A stretch of 64,000 nucleotides of DNA, taken from assembly GCA_958428365.1 (NCBI GenBank), contig CAUAFT010000009.1:75496-139495 (forward strand). Reading direction: 5' to 3'. This document shows, one piece after another, positions 52,426 through 59,901 of the stretch; position 1 is the first letter of the stretch, and every line of letters begins with the position of its first letter. The position numbers were made by a program, and so were the translations under genes. The stretch comes from an uncultured Lachnospiraceae bacterium. Lineage in GTDB: Bacteria > Bacillota > Clostridia > Lachnospirales > Lachnospiraceae. The notes below the pieces were generated by a model. That model worked only from the letters and a program-made list of their open reading frames with translations. It had not been told where the DNA came from and ran no database searches.

Positions 52426-52745
52426 TCTTTCTCCTCTCCCAAAAATAAATGACTTATTTTTGAAGAATATTCCACCCACTCTCTGCGGTACATTTCCAGT
52501 CTCTCTCTTCCGATATCCGTGATCTGATAATACCTCCTGTTCCTGCCCGCACATTCCACATCGTGTACTTGCAGACACTGGCTTTTTTGCAGCCGCCGAA
52601 GCACCGGATACAGAGTGGATTCTGAAATCTCGATCGCAGCGCGTACTTCCTGTGTAATTTTATAACCGTATGTACCCTCTTCCTCCTTGGATACGACGGC
52701 AAGTACGATCGCATCCAGGAGGGCTGCCCCTGTCTGAAATACCAT
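52422..52745 (-). CDS. PadR-family transcriptional regulator
   Basis: 107 residues from ATG 52745 (AAGGAGAG upstream). Compact PadR winged helix: LLDAIVLAVVSKEEEGTYGY, ISESTLYPVLRRLQKSQCL, then a short C-terminal dimerisation helix. It heads the operon with DUF1700, DUF4097 and PspC genes, and the promoter upstream carries an inverted repeat suited to autoregulation. Likely responds to cell-envelope stress or a drug. Confidence 0.9.
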   Translation of the reverse strand: MVFQTGAALLDAIVLAVVSKEEEGTYGYKITQEVRAAIEISESTLYPVLRRLQKSQCLQVHDVECAGRNRRYYQITDIGRERLEMYRREWVEYSSKISHLFLGEEKE

Positions 52746-52770
52746 GGGATCTCTCCTTACTGTTTTGTTA

Positions 52771-52804
52771 ATAATACTATACATCGTATAATATTATTTG
52801 TCAA
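52771..52804 (-). promoter_or_regulatory. padR operon promoter with inverted repeat
   Basis: Minus strand TTGACA (52804-52799), 17-base spacer, TATAGT (52781-52776). Between and over the -10 is an imperfect palindrome ATACTATAC-ATC-GTATAATAT on the plus strand, resembling PadR operators. Confidence 0.7.
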
Positions 52805-52826
52805 GCGGGATAGAGAGACTTACGAC

Positions 52827-52887
52827 AGGTGCACGAAACCTACCGGACTTTCCAGAATCAGGAAAGCCCGGTAGGATCTGTGCACCT
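52827..52887. repeat. long hairpin between spoVAC and padR
   Basis: Nested stems AGGTGCAC/GTGCACCT, CCTACCGG/CCGGTAGG and CTTTCC/GGAAAG around a 7-base loop. No T-run on either side, so its terminator role is doubtful; it may be a pause or processing site. Confidence 0.6.
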
Positions 52888-52925
52888 TCTTTGGAACTTA
52901 TTTACTTATTTACCACCAATGAAAC

Positions 52926-53396
52926 TTACCACCAATGGAACAGGGTGCCGATCCAGTAGATGAAGCCCAAAAGCCAGCTTGTGAAGATTCCGTACAGGAT
53001 GACGGGGCCTGCAATGGTGAAGATCTTGCAGCCGATACCGAATACCTGACCTTCTTTTTTGAACTCAATGGCTGGGGAGGCAACGGAATTGGCGAATCCG
53101 GTAATGGGTACGAGGGCTCCTGCGCCGCCCCATTTGGCAAAGGTTGGGTAGATGTTGAATCCGGTCAGGATGATGCTGAGCAGGATCAGGAGCATACTGC
53201 ACCAGCTTCCCGCCGTGTCCTTGTCCAATCCGAAGGTATTGATGGCTGTGTTCAGAATGAACTGACCGATGACGCAGATGATCCCCCCGACGATAAAGGC
53301 TTTTCCCATGCTCACGAAGAGATTATTGACAGGAGTCACCTGTTTTACATATTCGTTATATTCCTTTTGCTGTATCTGTTTATCTTCTTCTCTCAT
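52926..53396 (-). CDS. spoVAC: stage V sporulation protein AC
   Basis: 156 residues. Membrane protein of the SpoVA dipicolinic acid channel; five hydrophobic segments. VTPVNNLFVSMGKAFIVGGI, ALVPITGFANSVASPAIEF and KIFTIAGPVILYG are SpoVAC signatures. AGGAGG lies before the ATG. Its 3' end is followed by a 16-base tandem copy of the last codons plus stop. No spoVAD or spoVAE follows in this window. Confidence 0.93.
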   Translation of the reverse strand: MREEDKQIQQKEYNEYVKQVTPVNNLFVSMGKAFIVGGIICVIGQFILNTAINTFGLDKDTAGSWCSMLLILLSIILTGFNIYPTFAKWGGAGALVPITGFANSVASPAIEFKKEGQVFGIGCKIFTIAGPVILYGIFTSWLLGFIYWIGTLFHWW

Positions 53397-53408
53397 TATG
53401 TCCTCCTT

Positions 53409-53840
53409 TTATAGGGTGCTCCTGTAACCGCACCAGAAATAGAATAGGGCCCCCGACAATTTGCCCACTGCCATAAACGCCAGAGCCCATGCCAGTCCCA
53501 TGTCCAGTTTGAATCTCCTGAAAATGATCGGGAAGGTATTGATGATCTCCGCTAAGGAGACTGCAATACAACCTACGAAGATTCCGGCGCAGAATCCAAA
53601 GAGGACCAGAACCGGCCTTCCCAGGGAAAGGGAGAGATCCGGAAACACCGAGAGGATATTTCCAGTTACTCCGCCTAAAAAGATGATGGTCTCATATCCC
53701 AACAGGGATCTTGCAGTATTGGATTTTCCGATCAGGCGGGGAATGACGCCGATGGCGATGAGAAAGGCAAAGGTTCCGGCAGATACCGCGGCCCCGGATA
53801 CCAGGCCTCCCAGAGCCAAAAGGATATGTTTAACCCACAT
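53409..53840 (-). CDS. spoVAB: stage V sporulation protein AB
   Basis: 143 residues with four hydrophobic helices. LLALGGLVSGAAVSAGTFAF, NTARSLLGYETIIFLGGVTG and FVGCIAVSLAEIINTFPI fit SpoVAB of the spore-core channel system. Overlaps spoVAA by 11 bases and precedes spoVAC by 12 bases. Confidence 0.9.
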   Translation of the reverse strand: MWVKHILLALGGLVSGAAVSAGTFAFLIAIGVIPRLIGKSNTARSLLGYETIIFLGGVTGNILSVFPDLSLSLGRPVLVLFGFCAGIFVGCIAVSLAEIINTFPIIFRRFKLDMGLAWALAFMAVGKLSGALFYFWCGYRSTL

Positions 53841-54471
53841 CGATACTGCTTCCTCCTCTGCTGCTGTTTTCTATAAAGGTGGTATCTATATCCTCCTCAT
53901 ATTTACGCATCTCCACCTGCAGCGGCGTCGGATCATGGGTGATCTTTTTCTTTCCTATATGATTGAAAAATACCAGAATCCCAAATGCCAGCCCGATGCA
54001 GTAAAAGACTTCCAGTTCCGTAAAACCGTCCGATTCTTTCCCCATGACCTGCTGATAGAATTTTGCAAAGACATCGCTGACTCCCACATCGTTGTTGAAC
54101 GCCATAATGGTAAAGGCAGAGCCGAAGAAGATGACGATGCACAAAAGCACGGTTTTTAAATAGGACAGTCCCATAGGCGGATCCAGTCGGGGAACGTATT
54201 CAATGATGAAGGCGGCTTCTCCCATATTCTGTACCTCCACTCCGGGATAGTCCTCGTGAATCAACTGGATGATCTTTAAAATGGAAAATACCTGGAGCTG
54301 GTTTTTCTTCTTATTCATATTTGGAAACGTATAGATCTTTTTCTGCTTCAGTTTTCTTAAGATTCCCACGTCGGTACACTCAATACTCGCCACATCTCCA
54401 AGCGTCACGCTTCTGTTGTGTACCAATACGTTCTTATCTATATTGATATAGATTGTCTGACTGCTGCTCAT
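53830..54471 (-). CDS. spoVAA: stage V sporulation protein AA
   Basis: 213 residues. N-terminal cytoplasmic domain (IYINIDKNVLVHNRSVTLGD, a strand-rich fold) and two C-terminal membrane helices (LLCIVIFFGSAFTIMAF; FYCIGLAFGILVFF), typical of SpoVAA. GGAGG lies 6 bases before the ATG. Start overlaps the 57-residue upstream ORF by 38 bases. First of the spoVAA-AB-AC set made in the forespore. Confidence 0.9.
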   Translation of the reverse strand: MSSSQTIYINIDKNVLVHNRSVTLGDVASIECTDVGILRKLKQKKIYTFPNMNKKKNQLQVFSILKIIQLIHEDYPGVEVQNMGEAAFIIEYVPRLDPPMGLSYLKTVLLCIVIFFGSAFTIMAFNNDVGVSDVFAKFYQQVMGKESDGFTELEVFYCIGLAFGILVFFNHIGKKKITHDPTPLQVEMRKYEEDIDTTFIENSSRGGSSIDVG

Positions 54472-54607
54472 TGTTTTCCTCCATTACCAGTAATGCGCCT
54501 CGTCTGTCTGCCGCAGAGTCCTCCAGATGTCTGTAAAAATAGATTCCGGCGATCAGCGCTATGATCACCATGGACACCAGGCAGATCCGGTAGGTTTTCC
54601 GGCTCAT
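54434..54607 (-). CDS. small membrane protein ahead of spoVAA
   Basis: 57 residues from ATG 54607, with a GAGGTG site 5 bases upstream. One N-terminal helix (YRICLVSMVIIALIAGIYFY) and a short charged tail rich in Arg, Asp and Glu. It overlaps spoVAA by 38 bases in another frame, so both are probably translated from one message. No family recognised; likely an accessory membrane peptide of the spoVA operon. Confidence 0.55.
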   Translation of the reverse strand: MSRKTYRICLVSMVIIALIAGIYFYRHLEDSAADRRGALLVMEENNEQQSDNLYQYR

Positions 54608-54744
54608 GACATCACCTCGTTTTTTCATTTGCCCTTAGTATGTCATTTTTTTACCGGATTATTCTCAAAGTTTTCCTGAATTTCTGTTTAACTCTTCTCT
54701 TTTTTTGGCATACTTTTCCTAACACATTACAACGGAGTATCGGT

Positions 54745-55518
54745 ATGACTAAAAATCAAAAAATTCTGAATCTGGCTGTATCAGCCGGAGAGATCCTGAT
54801 CCAGAGCGGGGGCGAGATCTCCCGCGTGGAAACCACCATGAGGCACATCATCGAAGCCTATGATATCCAAAATTACAATATCTATATCCTGTCCAACGGG
54901 ATCTTCTCCACCATTGAATCCACAGAGGACTCCCCCTACTGTCTCGTCCGTCATGTAAAATTCGGCACGGTAAACTTAGAACAGATCGCCGCCGTCAACC
55001 AGCTCTCACGGGAGATCTGCCAGTATCACTATTCACCGGAGCTTGCCCTTGAAAAAATGGAGGTTTGCCGAAACTTACAGACCCATCCCCTCTGGGAAAA
55101 AAGCCTGGCTTCCGGCTCCGGCTGCGCCGCCTTTACCCTGCTTTTGGGAGGAAGTCTTACGGACAGCTTGACTGCTTTTTGTTTCGGAGGCCTTTTACAG
55201 CCCCTTTTATATTACTTTCGGGTCAGAGAATTTTCCCGCTTCTTTTATACCATTGCAGCCAGCGCCTTTATCACCCTGCTCACGGTCTTAAGCCACACCC
55301 TCTCCCTGCCCATACGCATAGATATGGTGATCATCGGCTGCATCATGCCTCTGGTTCCGGGACTGGCGCTGACCAATTCCATTCGTGATTTTTTCAATGC
55401 GGACTATCTGTCCGGCGTCATCCATATGGTGGACGCCCTCCTGACTGCCCTGAGCATTGCGGTGGGGGTAGGGCTTGTCATGACCTTTTATCAATTTTTT
55501 GGAGGTAACCTGGGATGA
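54745..55518 (+). CDS. threonine/serine exporter, ThrE N-terminal half
   Basis: 257 residues from ATG 54745 (GGAG 7 bases upstream). Corresponds to the first part of ThrE (DUF1212): QSGGEISRVETTMRHIIEAY, NYNIYILSNGIFSTI, then five hydrophobic helices. With the next gene it makes a two-subunit exporter of threonine and serine or other small metabolites. ATGA overlap with the next gene shows coupling. Divergent from the spoVA operon. Confidence 0.88.
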   Translation: MTKNQKILNLAVSAGEILIQSGGEISRVETTMRHIIEAYDIQNYNIYILSNGIFSTIESTEDSPYCLVRHVKFGTVNLEQIAAVNQLSREICQYHYSPELALEKMEVCRNLQTHPLWEKSLASGSGCAAFTLLLGGSLTDSLTAFCFGGLLQPLLYYFRVREFSRFFYTIAASAFITLLTVLSHTLSLPIRIDMVIIGCIMPLVPGLALTNSIRDFFNADYLSGVIHMVDALLTALSIAVGVGLVMTFYQFFGGNLG

Positions 55519-55955
55519 AATCATTGCTCCTCGCCTTTATCGCCATCTTTTCCTTCTCCGTCATGTTCTGTGCTCCCAGATCCCAGTATATTTTCTGCGG
55601 GTTCTGCGGCTGTTTGACCTGGGGACTCTGCCGCTTTTTTGAGGAGCTTGGGACGGATCTTATGCTCTCCGTCCTCTTCTCCACCTTCTTTCTGACCGTA
55701 TTCACCAGAATCCTGTCCATTATAAGAAAGACCCCCGTGACCATCTATCTGACCACCGGGATCCTCCCCCTGGTTCCGGGAGCCGGAATCTACTATACCT
55801 CCTACTACCTTATTATGAATGAGGCGCGGATGGCTGCCCATATGGGAATTGACGCTTTTCAGACTGCCGGTGCCATATCTTTGGGCATCATCTTTGGGTT
55901 TGCCGTGCCGATCCGCCGTTCCCAGACGGACAGATCCGAAAAAGACGCAAAATAA
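55515..55955 (+). CDS. threonine/serine exporter, ThrE C-terminal half
   Basis: 146 residues, four membrane helices. The second ThrE-like part (DUF3815): FCAPRSQYIFCGFCGCLTWG, TTGILPLVPGAGIYYTSYYL and GAISLGIIFGFAVP. Overlaps the preceding gene by 4 bases. Split two-gene ThrE is usual in Firmicutes. Confidence 0.88.
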   Translation: MKSLLLAFIAIFSFSVMFCAPRSQYIFCGFCGCLTWGLCRFFEELGTDLMLSVLFSTFFLTVFTRILSIIRKTPVTIYLTTGILPLVPGAGIYYTSYYLIMNEARMAAHMGIDAFQTAGAISLGIIFGFAVPIRRSQTDRSEKDAK

Positions 55956-56021
55956 TTCTGTATTTTTCTTCTTTTATTGGGAATCCTAACCCATATCAAT
56001 CTTAAAAGAAGGTGAAAAGCA

Positions 56022-56186
56022 ATGAAAAAATATCTTTGCGAGCCATGCGGCTACATCTATGACCCGGAGGTGGGCGACCCGGACAACGGGATCGAACCGG
56101 GCACTGCATTCGAGGATCTGCCGGAGGACTGGCTCTGCCCTGTATGCAGCCTTGGAAAAGACGTCTTTGTGGAAGTGGAAGAATAA
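56022..56186 (+). CDS. rubredoxin
   Basis: 54 residues. Single-iron electron carrier with CEPCGYIYDPEVGD and CPVCSLGKDVF, the two CxxC iron ligands, and the usual DNGIEPGTAFEDLPEDW middle. AAGGTG precedes the ATG. Used with rubrerythrin or peroxide/superoxide reductases in anaerobes. Short and easily missed; terminator follows. Confidence 0.95.
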   Translation: MKKYLCEPCGYIYDPEVGDPDNGIEPGTAFEDLPEDWLCPVCSLGKDVFVEVEE

Positions 56187-56267
56187 AAATACGAAATAGA
56201 ACATTCAAAAGAGGGACTTCCAGGAAAATTATACCGCCTGCGGCAAATTTCAAAAAACATTTCTATA

Positions 56268-56302
56268 GAAATAAGAGAGTGCCATGCACCCTCTTATTTT
56301 AT
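56268..56302. terminator. bidirectional terminator
   Basis: AATAAGAG-a-GTGC-cat-GCAC-c-CTCTTATT followed by TTATT; lies between the converging rubredoxin and CNNM genes. Confidence 0.85.
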
Positions 56303-56370
56303 TCACATATCCTGTTTTACCTTAAAGGTTCCCTTCCGCATCGGCTTTTTTCTGACAGAGAAAACCTTGT

Positions 56371-57687
56371 TCAGACGATTGCCTCTGCCTCCAGCGTTTT
56401 CTGGATCTCCAGAGTAGTCTCCGCGATCCTGTGATTTTTCACCGTATGTACATAGACCCTGGCGCTGTCAATGTCACAGGTGAAGTTCTCCCCATCGTTG
56501 GGCACCCTGCCGATCACGCTGCAAAGAAAGCCACCGTAAGTCTCATACTCTTTTACCGGAAGTTCCATCTCCAGACAGTCCGCCACCTTATCCAGGCTTG
56601 CGGAACCGGAAATCTTCCACTTTCCTTCTCCGATCTGCTTGATCTCACAGACCGTTTCCTCTTCTTCCTCCTCGATCTCTCCTACCAGTTCCTCCATCAG
56701 ATCGTGCAAGGTAATGATTCCCGACACCCCGCCGTACTCATCCAACAGAACCGCAAAGTAATTCTTCTTCTGCTGCATATTTTTTAAGAGAACGTCCGCC
56801 TTCATGGTCTCCGGCACGAAATAAGGCTTATCAGCCTCATACTCCAAAAGCTGATATTTATCCCTGTCTTTTCTTCTGAAAAAATCCTTCGTATCCAGGA
56901 TTCCGATTACATCATCCTTATTTTCCCCACAGATGGGATAGAATGAATGACGGCTCTCAAAGATGATCTTCTCCCACTCCTCAATGCTGTCCTCCATATC
57001 CAGGTAAACCACGTCCATGCGGTGGGTACAGATCTGTCCGATGACGATGTCGTCAAACTCAAAGACGTTCTGGATCAGCTCTTTCTCCTCATTTTTGATG
57101 AACCCCTGCTCATTTCCCACATTTAACATCATGCGGATCTCCTCCTCGGAAACCGGTTCTTCCTCTTCCTCAGGATTCATTCCCAGCCGTCTTAAGATAA
57201 AGTTGGTGGAAGCGGTGAGTAAAAATACCAGAGGCGCAAAGAGTTTTGAAACCGTATACAAAAGTCCCGACATTCCAAGGGCTAAGGCTTCCGGTTTTTT
57301 CATGGCGATCCGCTTCGGAACCAGCTCTCCAAAGACCAGACTGAAATATGCCAAAATTATGGTGATGGCGATAACAGCGACATTTTTCAGGATTTTTTCC
57401 GGAATAGTCACACCCGCATCCAACAATAAGGCAACCAACGGCGACGCAAAATTCTCCGCCGCAAAGGCGCTTCCCAGCAGTCCTGCGAGGGTGATCGCCA
57501 CCTGGATCGTAGCCAGAAATCTGGCTGGCTGTTCCGTAAGCGCCAGCAACCTGCCTGCCCGGACGTCGCCCTCCTTTGCCTCCTGCCTTAACTTTGTCTC
57601 ATTAACGGAAATCACTGCGATCTCCGCACTGGCAAAGACTGCGTTTAGAAAAATCAAAATAACCTGTAATATTATTGCTCCAATCAT
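56371..57687 (-). CDS. CNNM/CBS-domain transporter (CorC/HlyC family)
   Basis: 438 residues. N-terminal DUF21 (CNNM) membrane domain with four helices (VILIFLNAVFASAEIAVISV), two CBS domains at about 205-330 (HRMDVVYLDMEDSIEEWE; PICGENKDDVIGILDTKDFF) and a C-terminal CorC_HlyC domain (GKWKISGSASLDKVADCLEM). Members such as MpfA, YhdP and CorC handle Mg2+ or Co2+, usually as export or homeostasis factors. The gene has a 200-base leader with a small ORF and terminator-like hairpin. AAGGAGGAG precedes the ATG. Confidence 0.92.
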   Translation of the reverse strand: MIGAIILQVILIFLNAVFASAEIAVISVNETKLRQEAKEGDVRAGRLLALTEQPARFLATIQVAITLAGLLGSAFAAENFASPLVALLLDAGVTIPEKILKNVAVIAITIILAYFSLVFGELVPKRIAMKKPEALALGMSGLLYTVSKLFAPLVFLLTASTNFILRRLGMNPEEEEEPVSEEEIRMMLNVGNEQGFIKNEEKELIQNVFEFDDIVIGQICTHRMDVVYLDMEDSIEEWEKIIFESRHSFYPICGENKDDVIGILDTKDFFRRKDRDKYQLLEYEADKPYFVPETMKADVLLKNMQQKKNYFAVLLDEYGGVSGIITLHDLMEELVGEIEEEEEETVCEIKQIGEGKWKISGSASLDKVADCLEMELPVKEYETYGGFLCSVIGRVPNDGENFTCDIDSARVYVHTVKNHRIAETTLEIQKTLEAEAIV

Positions 57688-57737
57688 ATAACTTCTCCTC
57701 CTTCTTACAGAATGTTTATCCCATGTTTTTTACACAA

Positions 57738-57779
57738 TAAAAGGCACCGCCTGCTTTTCTTCAAAGCAAACGATACCTC
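57738..57779 (-). terminator. leader hairpin (attenuator candidate) ahead of the CNNM gene
   Basis: On the minus strand AGGTATCGTTTGCTTT pairs with AAAGCAGGCGGTGCCT over 16 pairs including several G-T, loop GAAGA, then TTTTATTG. It directly abuts the leader ORF stop codon, so a ribosome at that stop would cover its 5' arm. Confidence 0.6.
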
Positions 57780-57856
57780 TAACAATTCAATTTATTTACA
57801 TGGCAATTCATATTACTGTTATTTGCTGCGTTGTCACTTTCATCACTGTCGTCCAT
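57779..57856 (-). CDS. 25-residue acidic leader peptide
   Basis: ATG at 57856 to TAG at 57779. Begins MDDSDESDN (five acidic residues in the first eight), continues Asn-rich and ends CHVNKLNC. The upstream AAAGGATGTGA matches AAAGGAGGTGA at 10 of 11 positions and ends 7 bases before the ATG, so translation is likely. It sits between the predicted promoter and the terminator-like hairpin. Acidic N-termini destabilise translating ribosomes at low Mg2+ in the E. coli MgtL case, which suggests a Mg2+-sensing leader here, as inference. Confidence 0.55.
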   Translation of the reverse strand: MDDSDESDNAANNSNMNCHVNKLNC

Positions 57857-57890
57857 GTAGCGGTCACATCCTTTCTTTTCTGATAAACAA

Positions 57891-57919
57891 AAAATACCAT
57901 CTTTTCTGTCCACCTTCAA
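57891..57919 (-). promoter_or_regulatory. promoter of the CNNM leader
   Basis: Minus strand TTGAAG (57919-57914), 17-base spacer, TATTTT (57896-57891). Lies just after the sigH stop. Confidence 0.45.
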
Positions 57920-57946
57920 GGTTCCACTCCATATCTTAGCGCAACA

Positions 57947-58546
57947 TTAACCCTGTTTTTTCAGTTTTCCCTTGATCCGCTGCAAGGCGTTGTCTATGGA
58001 TTTCGGAGGCTTGTCCATGATCTGGGCGATCTGTTGATAATCCAGTCCCTGTAAAGTCAGCGCCAGCACCTGCTTTTCCATCTCGCTTAAGCACTGATGG
58101 ATCTTTTCCTGGAAAGCCGCCACATTCTCCCGATCGATGACCAGATCTTCGGGATTTCCGTTGCTGAACGACTGCAGCACCTCGGCAAGGGGAACCCTCT
58201 CCTCCCCCTCCGGCTCCTCGTAGAGGGAGATATAGGAGTTGAGGGGGGCGTGCTTCTTACGCTGGGAAGCCTCCATCGCCGTGTACATCTGCCTGCTGAT
58301 GCAAAGTTCTGCAAAATGGTAAAAGGAGGCGTCTCTGTCCTCCTGATAATCCCGGATCGCCTTAAAAAGACCGATCATCCCCTCCTGGATCAGATCATCG
58401 TTGTCCGCCCCGATGAGGAACAAAGCCTTTGCCTTCTTACGCACCAGATTCTTATATTTTACCATCAGATAATCTACGATTTTTTCCTCCCCCGCCCGCA
58501 TCCTGCGGATCAATTCTTCATCACTCTTATTGCTATAGGAATCCAT
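57947..58546 (-). CDS. sigH: RNA polymerase sigma-H factor
   Basis: 199 residues. SigH (Spo0H) of the early sporulation pathway. Region 2: LMVKYKNLVRKKAKALFLIG and DDLIQEGMIGLFKAIRDYQ; region 4: EKQVLALTLQGLDYQQIAQI and PPKSIDNALQRIKGKLK. AGGAGGG precedes the ATG. Follows rlmB, cysS and mrnC in the same direction as in many Firmicutes. Confidence 0.95.
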   Translation of the reverse strand: MDSYSNKSDEELIRRMRAGEEKIVDYLMVKYKNLVRKKAKALFLIGADNDDLIQEGMIGLFKAIRDYQEDRDASFYHFAELCISRQMYTAMEASQRKKHAPLNSYISLYEEPEGEERVPLAEVLQSFSNGNPEDLVIDRENVAAFQEKIHQCLSEMEKQVLALTLQGLDYQQIAQIMDKPPKSIDNALQRIKGKLKKQG

Positions 58547-58607
58547 TGTCCCTCCTGCCTCGCTGTTCCTCTTTTACCACTCTGCCACAGGTTTCAACGC
58601 TGTTTTT

Positions 58608-59447
58608 TTAAGACAGGCGCTGTCTTACGATCTCATATGCGAGAATACCTGCCGCCACAGAGGCATTGAGGGAATCGATCTCACCCTTCATCGGAATCGA
58701 AGCGATAAAATCACAGTTCTCTCTCACCAGCTTGGAGATCCCCTCTCCTTCATTGCCGATGACCATACCGATGGGGCCCTTTAAGTCCAGCTCATACATG
58801 GTCTCACCGCCCATGTCTGCGCCTACAAACCAGATACCCTGTTCCTTCAATTCCCGGATCGTCTGAGTCAGGTTGGTGACCTTTGCCACCGGGGTATAGT
58901 TCAGGGCTCCTGCAGAGGTCTTTGCCACCGTGGAGGTCAGCCCCACCGCCCGGCGCTTTGGAATGATGACTCCGTGGGCGCCCGCCAGATTGGCGGTACG
59001 GATGATCGCCCCCAGATTATGGGGATCCTCGATACCGTCCAAAAGGATCAGAAACGGAGGTTCCCCCTTTTCCCTGGCTCTCTCTAACATGTCCTCCACC
59101 CGGACGTATTCATAGGCTGCCGCCATGGCGATGACCCCCTGATGCTTCTTTGTCTCAGAGAGCTGATCCAGGCGTTCTTTACTCACATAGTTGACGATGG
59201 TATCATGCTTTTTCGCCTCTCTTGTAATGGTCTTAACGGGACCGTCCATACATCCGTCCAGCACAAAGAGCTTGTCTATGGGTCTGCCGGAACGGAAGGC
59301 TTCCAGCACGGCGTTGCGTCCCTCTATCCTCAATTCCTCCGAATTTGTATGTTCCTCTCTCAAAATATGTTGATCCTTTCCTCTTACACTGCTGTTATTG
59401 CTATCTAAGCTGCATTTTTCATTCTCATCCCTGATCTGTTCCTGCAT
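58608..59447 (-). CDS. rlmB: 23S rRNA 2'-O-methyltransferase RlmB (SpoU family)
   Basis: 279 residues. Methylates G2251-type position of 23S rRNA. N-terminal substrate-binding part (RIEGRNAVLEAFRSGRPIDK), then the knotted SpoU domain: LLDGIEDPHNLGAIIRTANL, GMVIGNEGEGIS, and SLNASVAAGILAYE. The first 35 residues are an extra charged segment. Ribosome site is weak (GGAAAGAT). Between mrnC and sigH. Confidence 0.94.
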   Translation of the reverse strand: MQEQIRDENEKCSLDSNNSSVRGKDQHILREEHTNSEELRIEGRNAVLEAFRSGRPIDKLFVLDGCMDGPVKTITREAKKHDTIVNYVSKERLDQLSETKKHQGVIAMAAAYEYVRVEDMLERAREKGEPPFLILLDGIEDPHNLGAIIRTANLAGAHGVIIPKRRAVGLTSTVAKTSAGALNYTPVAKVTNLTQTIRELKEQGIWFVGADMGGETMYELDLKGPIGMVIGNEGEGISKLVRENCDFIASIPMKGEIDSLNASVAAGILAYEIVRQRLS

Positions 59448-59472
59448 ATCTTTCCATCATGTAATACTTGCC

Positions 59473-59901
59473 TCACGCGTCTGTCCCCGGCAGCGCCAGC
59501 TTTACCAGCTCCACCAGACGTTCAAATTCATTCATCAGATAGAGATATCCCATCAGAGCCTCAAAGCCTGTCGCCTTGCGGTAATCGCTCATGGTGGCGT
59601 TTTTCGCCATGGTGGGAGACTTCGCATTCCTGCCCCTGCGGTAGACCTCCTCCTCTTCCTGCGTCAGATTCGGAAGCAGTCTCTCGATCATCTCCGCCTG
59701 GGTCTTTGCTTTTACCAGACGGCTGGTCTCCCGGTGGAGGTTCGCTGCCTTCGTGTTGCCCCTTCCCACCACAATGGAGCGGATCACCAGATCGTAGATC
59801 CCGTCTCCAATGTAAGCGAGGGTCAGGGGGGAGTAGGTACGGATGTCCACGGGTTCTATCTCAAACTGTTCTTTGATGTATGCGTCTATGCCCTTTTCCA
59901 T
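59473..59901 (-). CDS. mrnC: Mini-ribonuclease 3
   Basis: 142 residues. RNase III catalytic fold without a dsRNA-binding domain; matures 23S rRNA ends. SPLTLAYIGDGIYDLVIRS contains the metal-binding Asp, and GFEALMGYLYLMNEFERL the conserved Glu. Start overlaps cysS by 16 bases. Typical placement between cysS and rlmB. Confidence 0.94.
   Translation of the reverse strand: MEKGIDAYIKEQFEIEPVDIRTYSPLTLAYIGDGIYDLVIRSIVVGRGNTKAANLHRETSRLVKAKTQAEMIERLLPNLTQEEEEVYRRGRNAKSPTMAKNATMSDYRKATGFEALMGYLYLMNEFERLVELVKLALPGTDA

Noticed and set aside
57808..57867. Alternative Thr-rich leader ORF (GTG start, 19 residues)
   Set aside because: Its GTG lies inside the ribosome site of the acidic ORF with almost no spacing, and the downstream gene is not a threonine gene.
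57738..57890. Mg2+ M-box or Mn2+ riboswitch before the CNNM gene
   Set aside because: I looked for the conserved core segments of these aptamers and did not find them; the small ORF and hairpin fit better.
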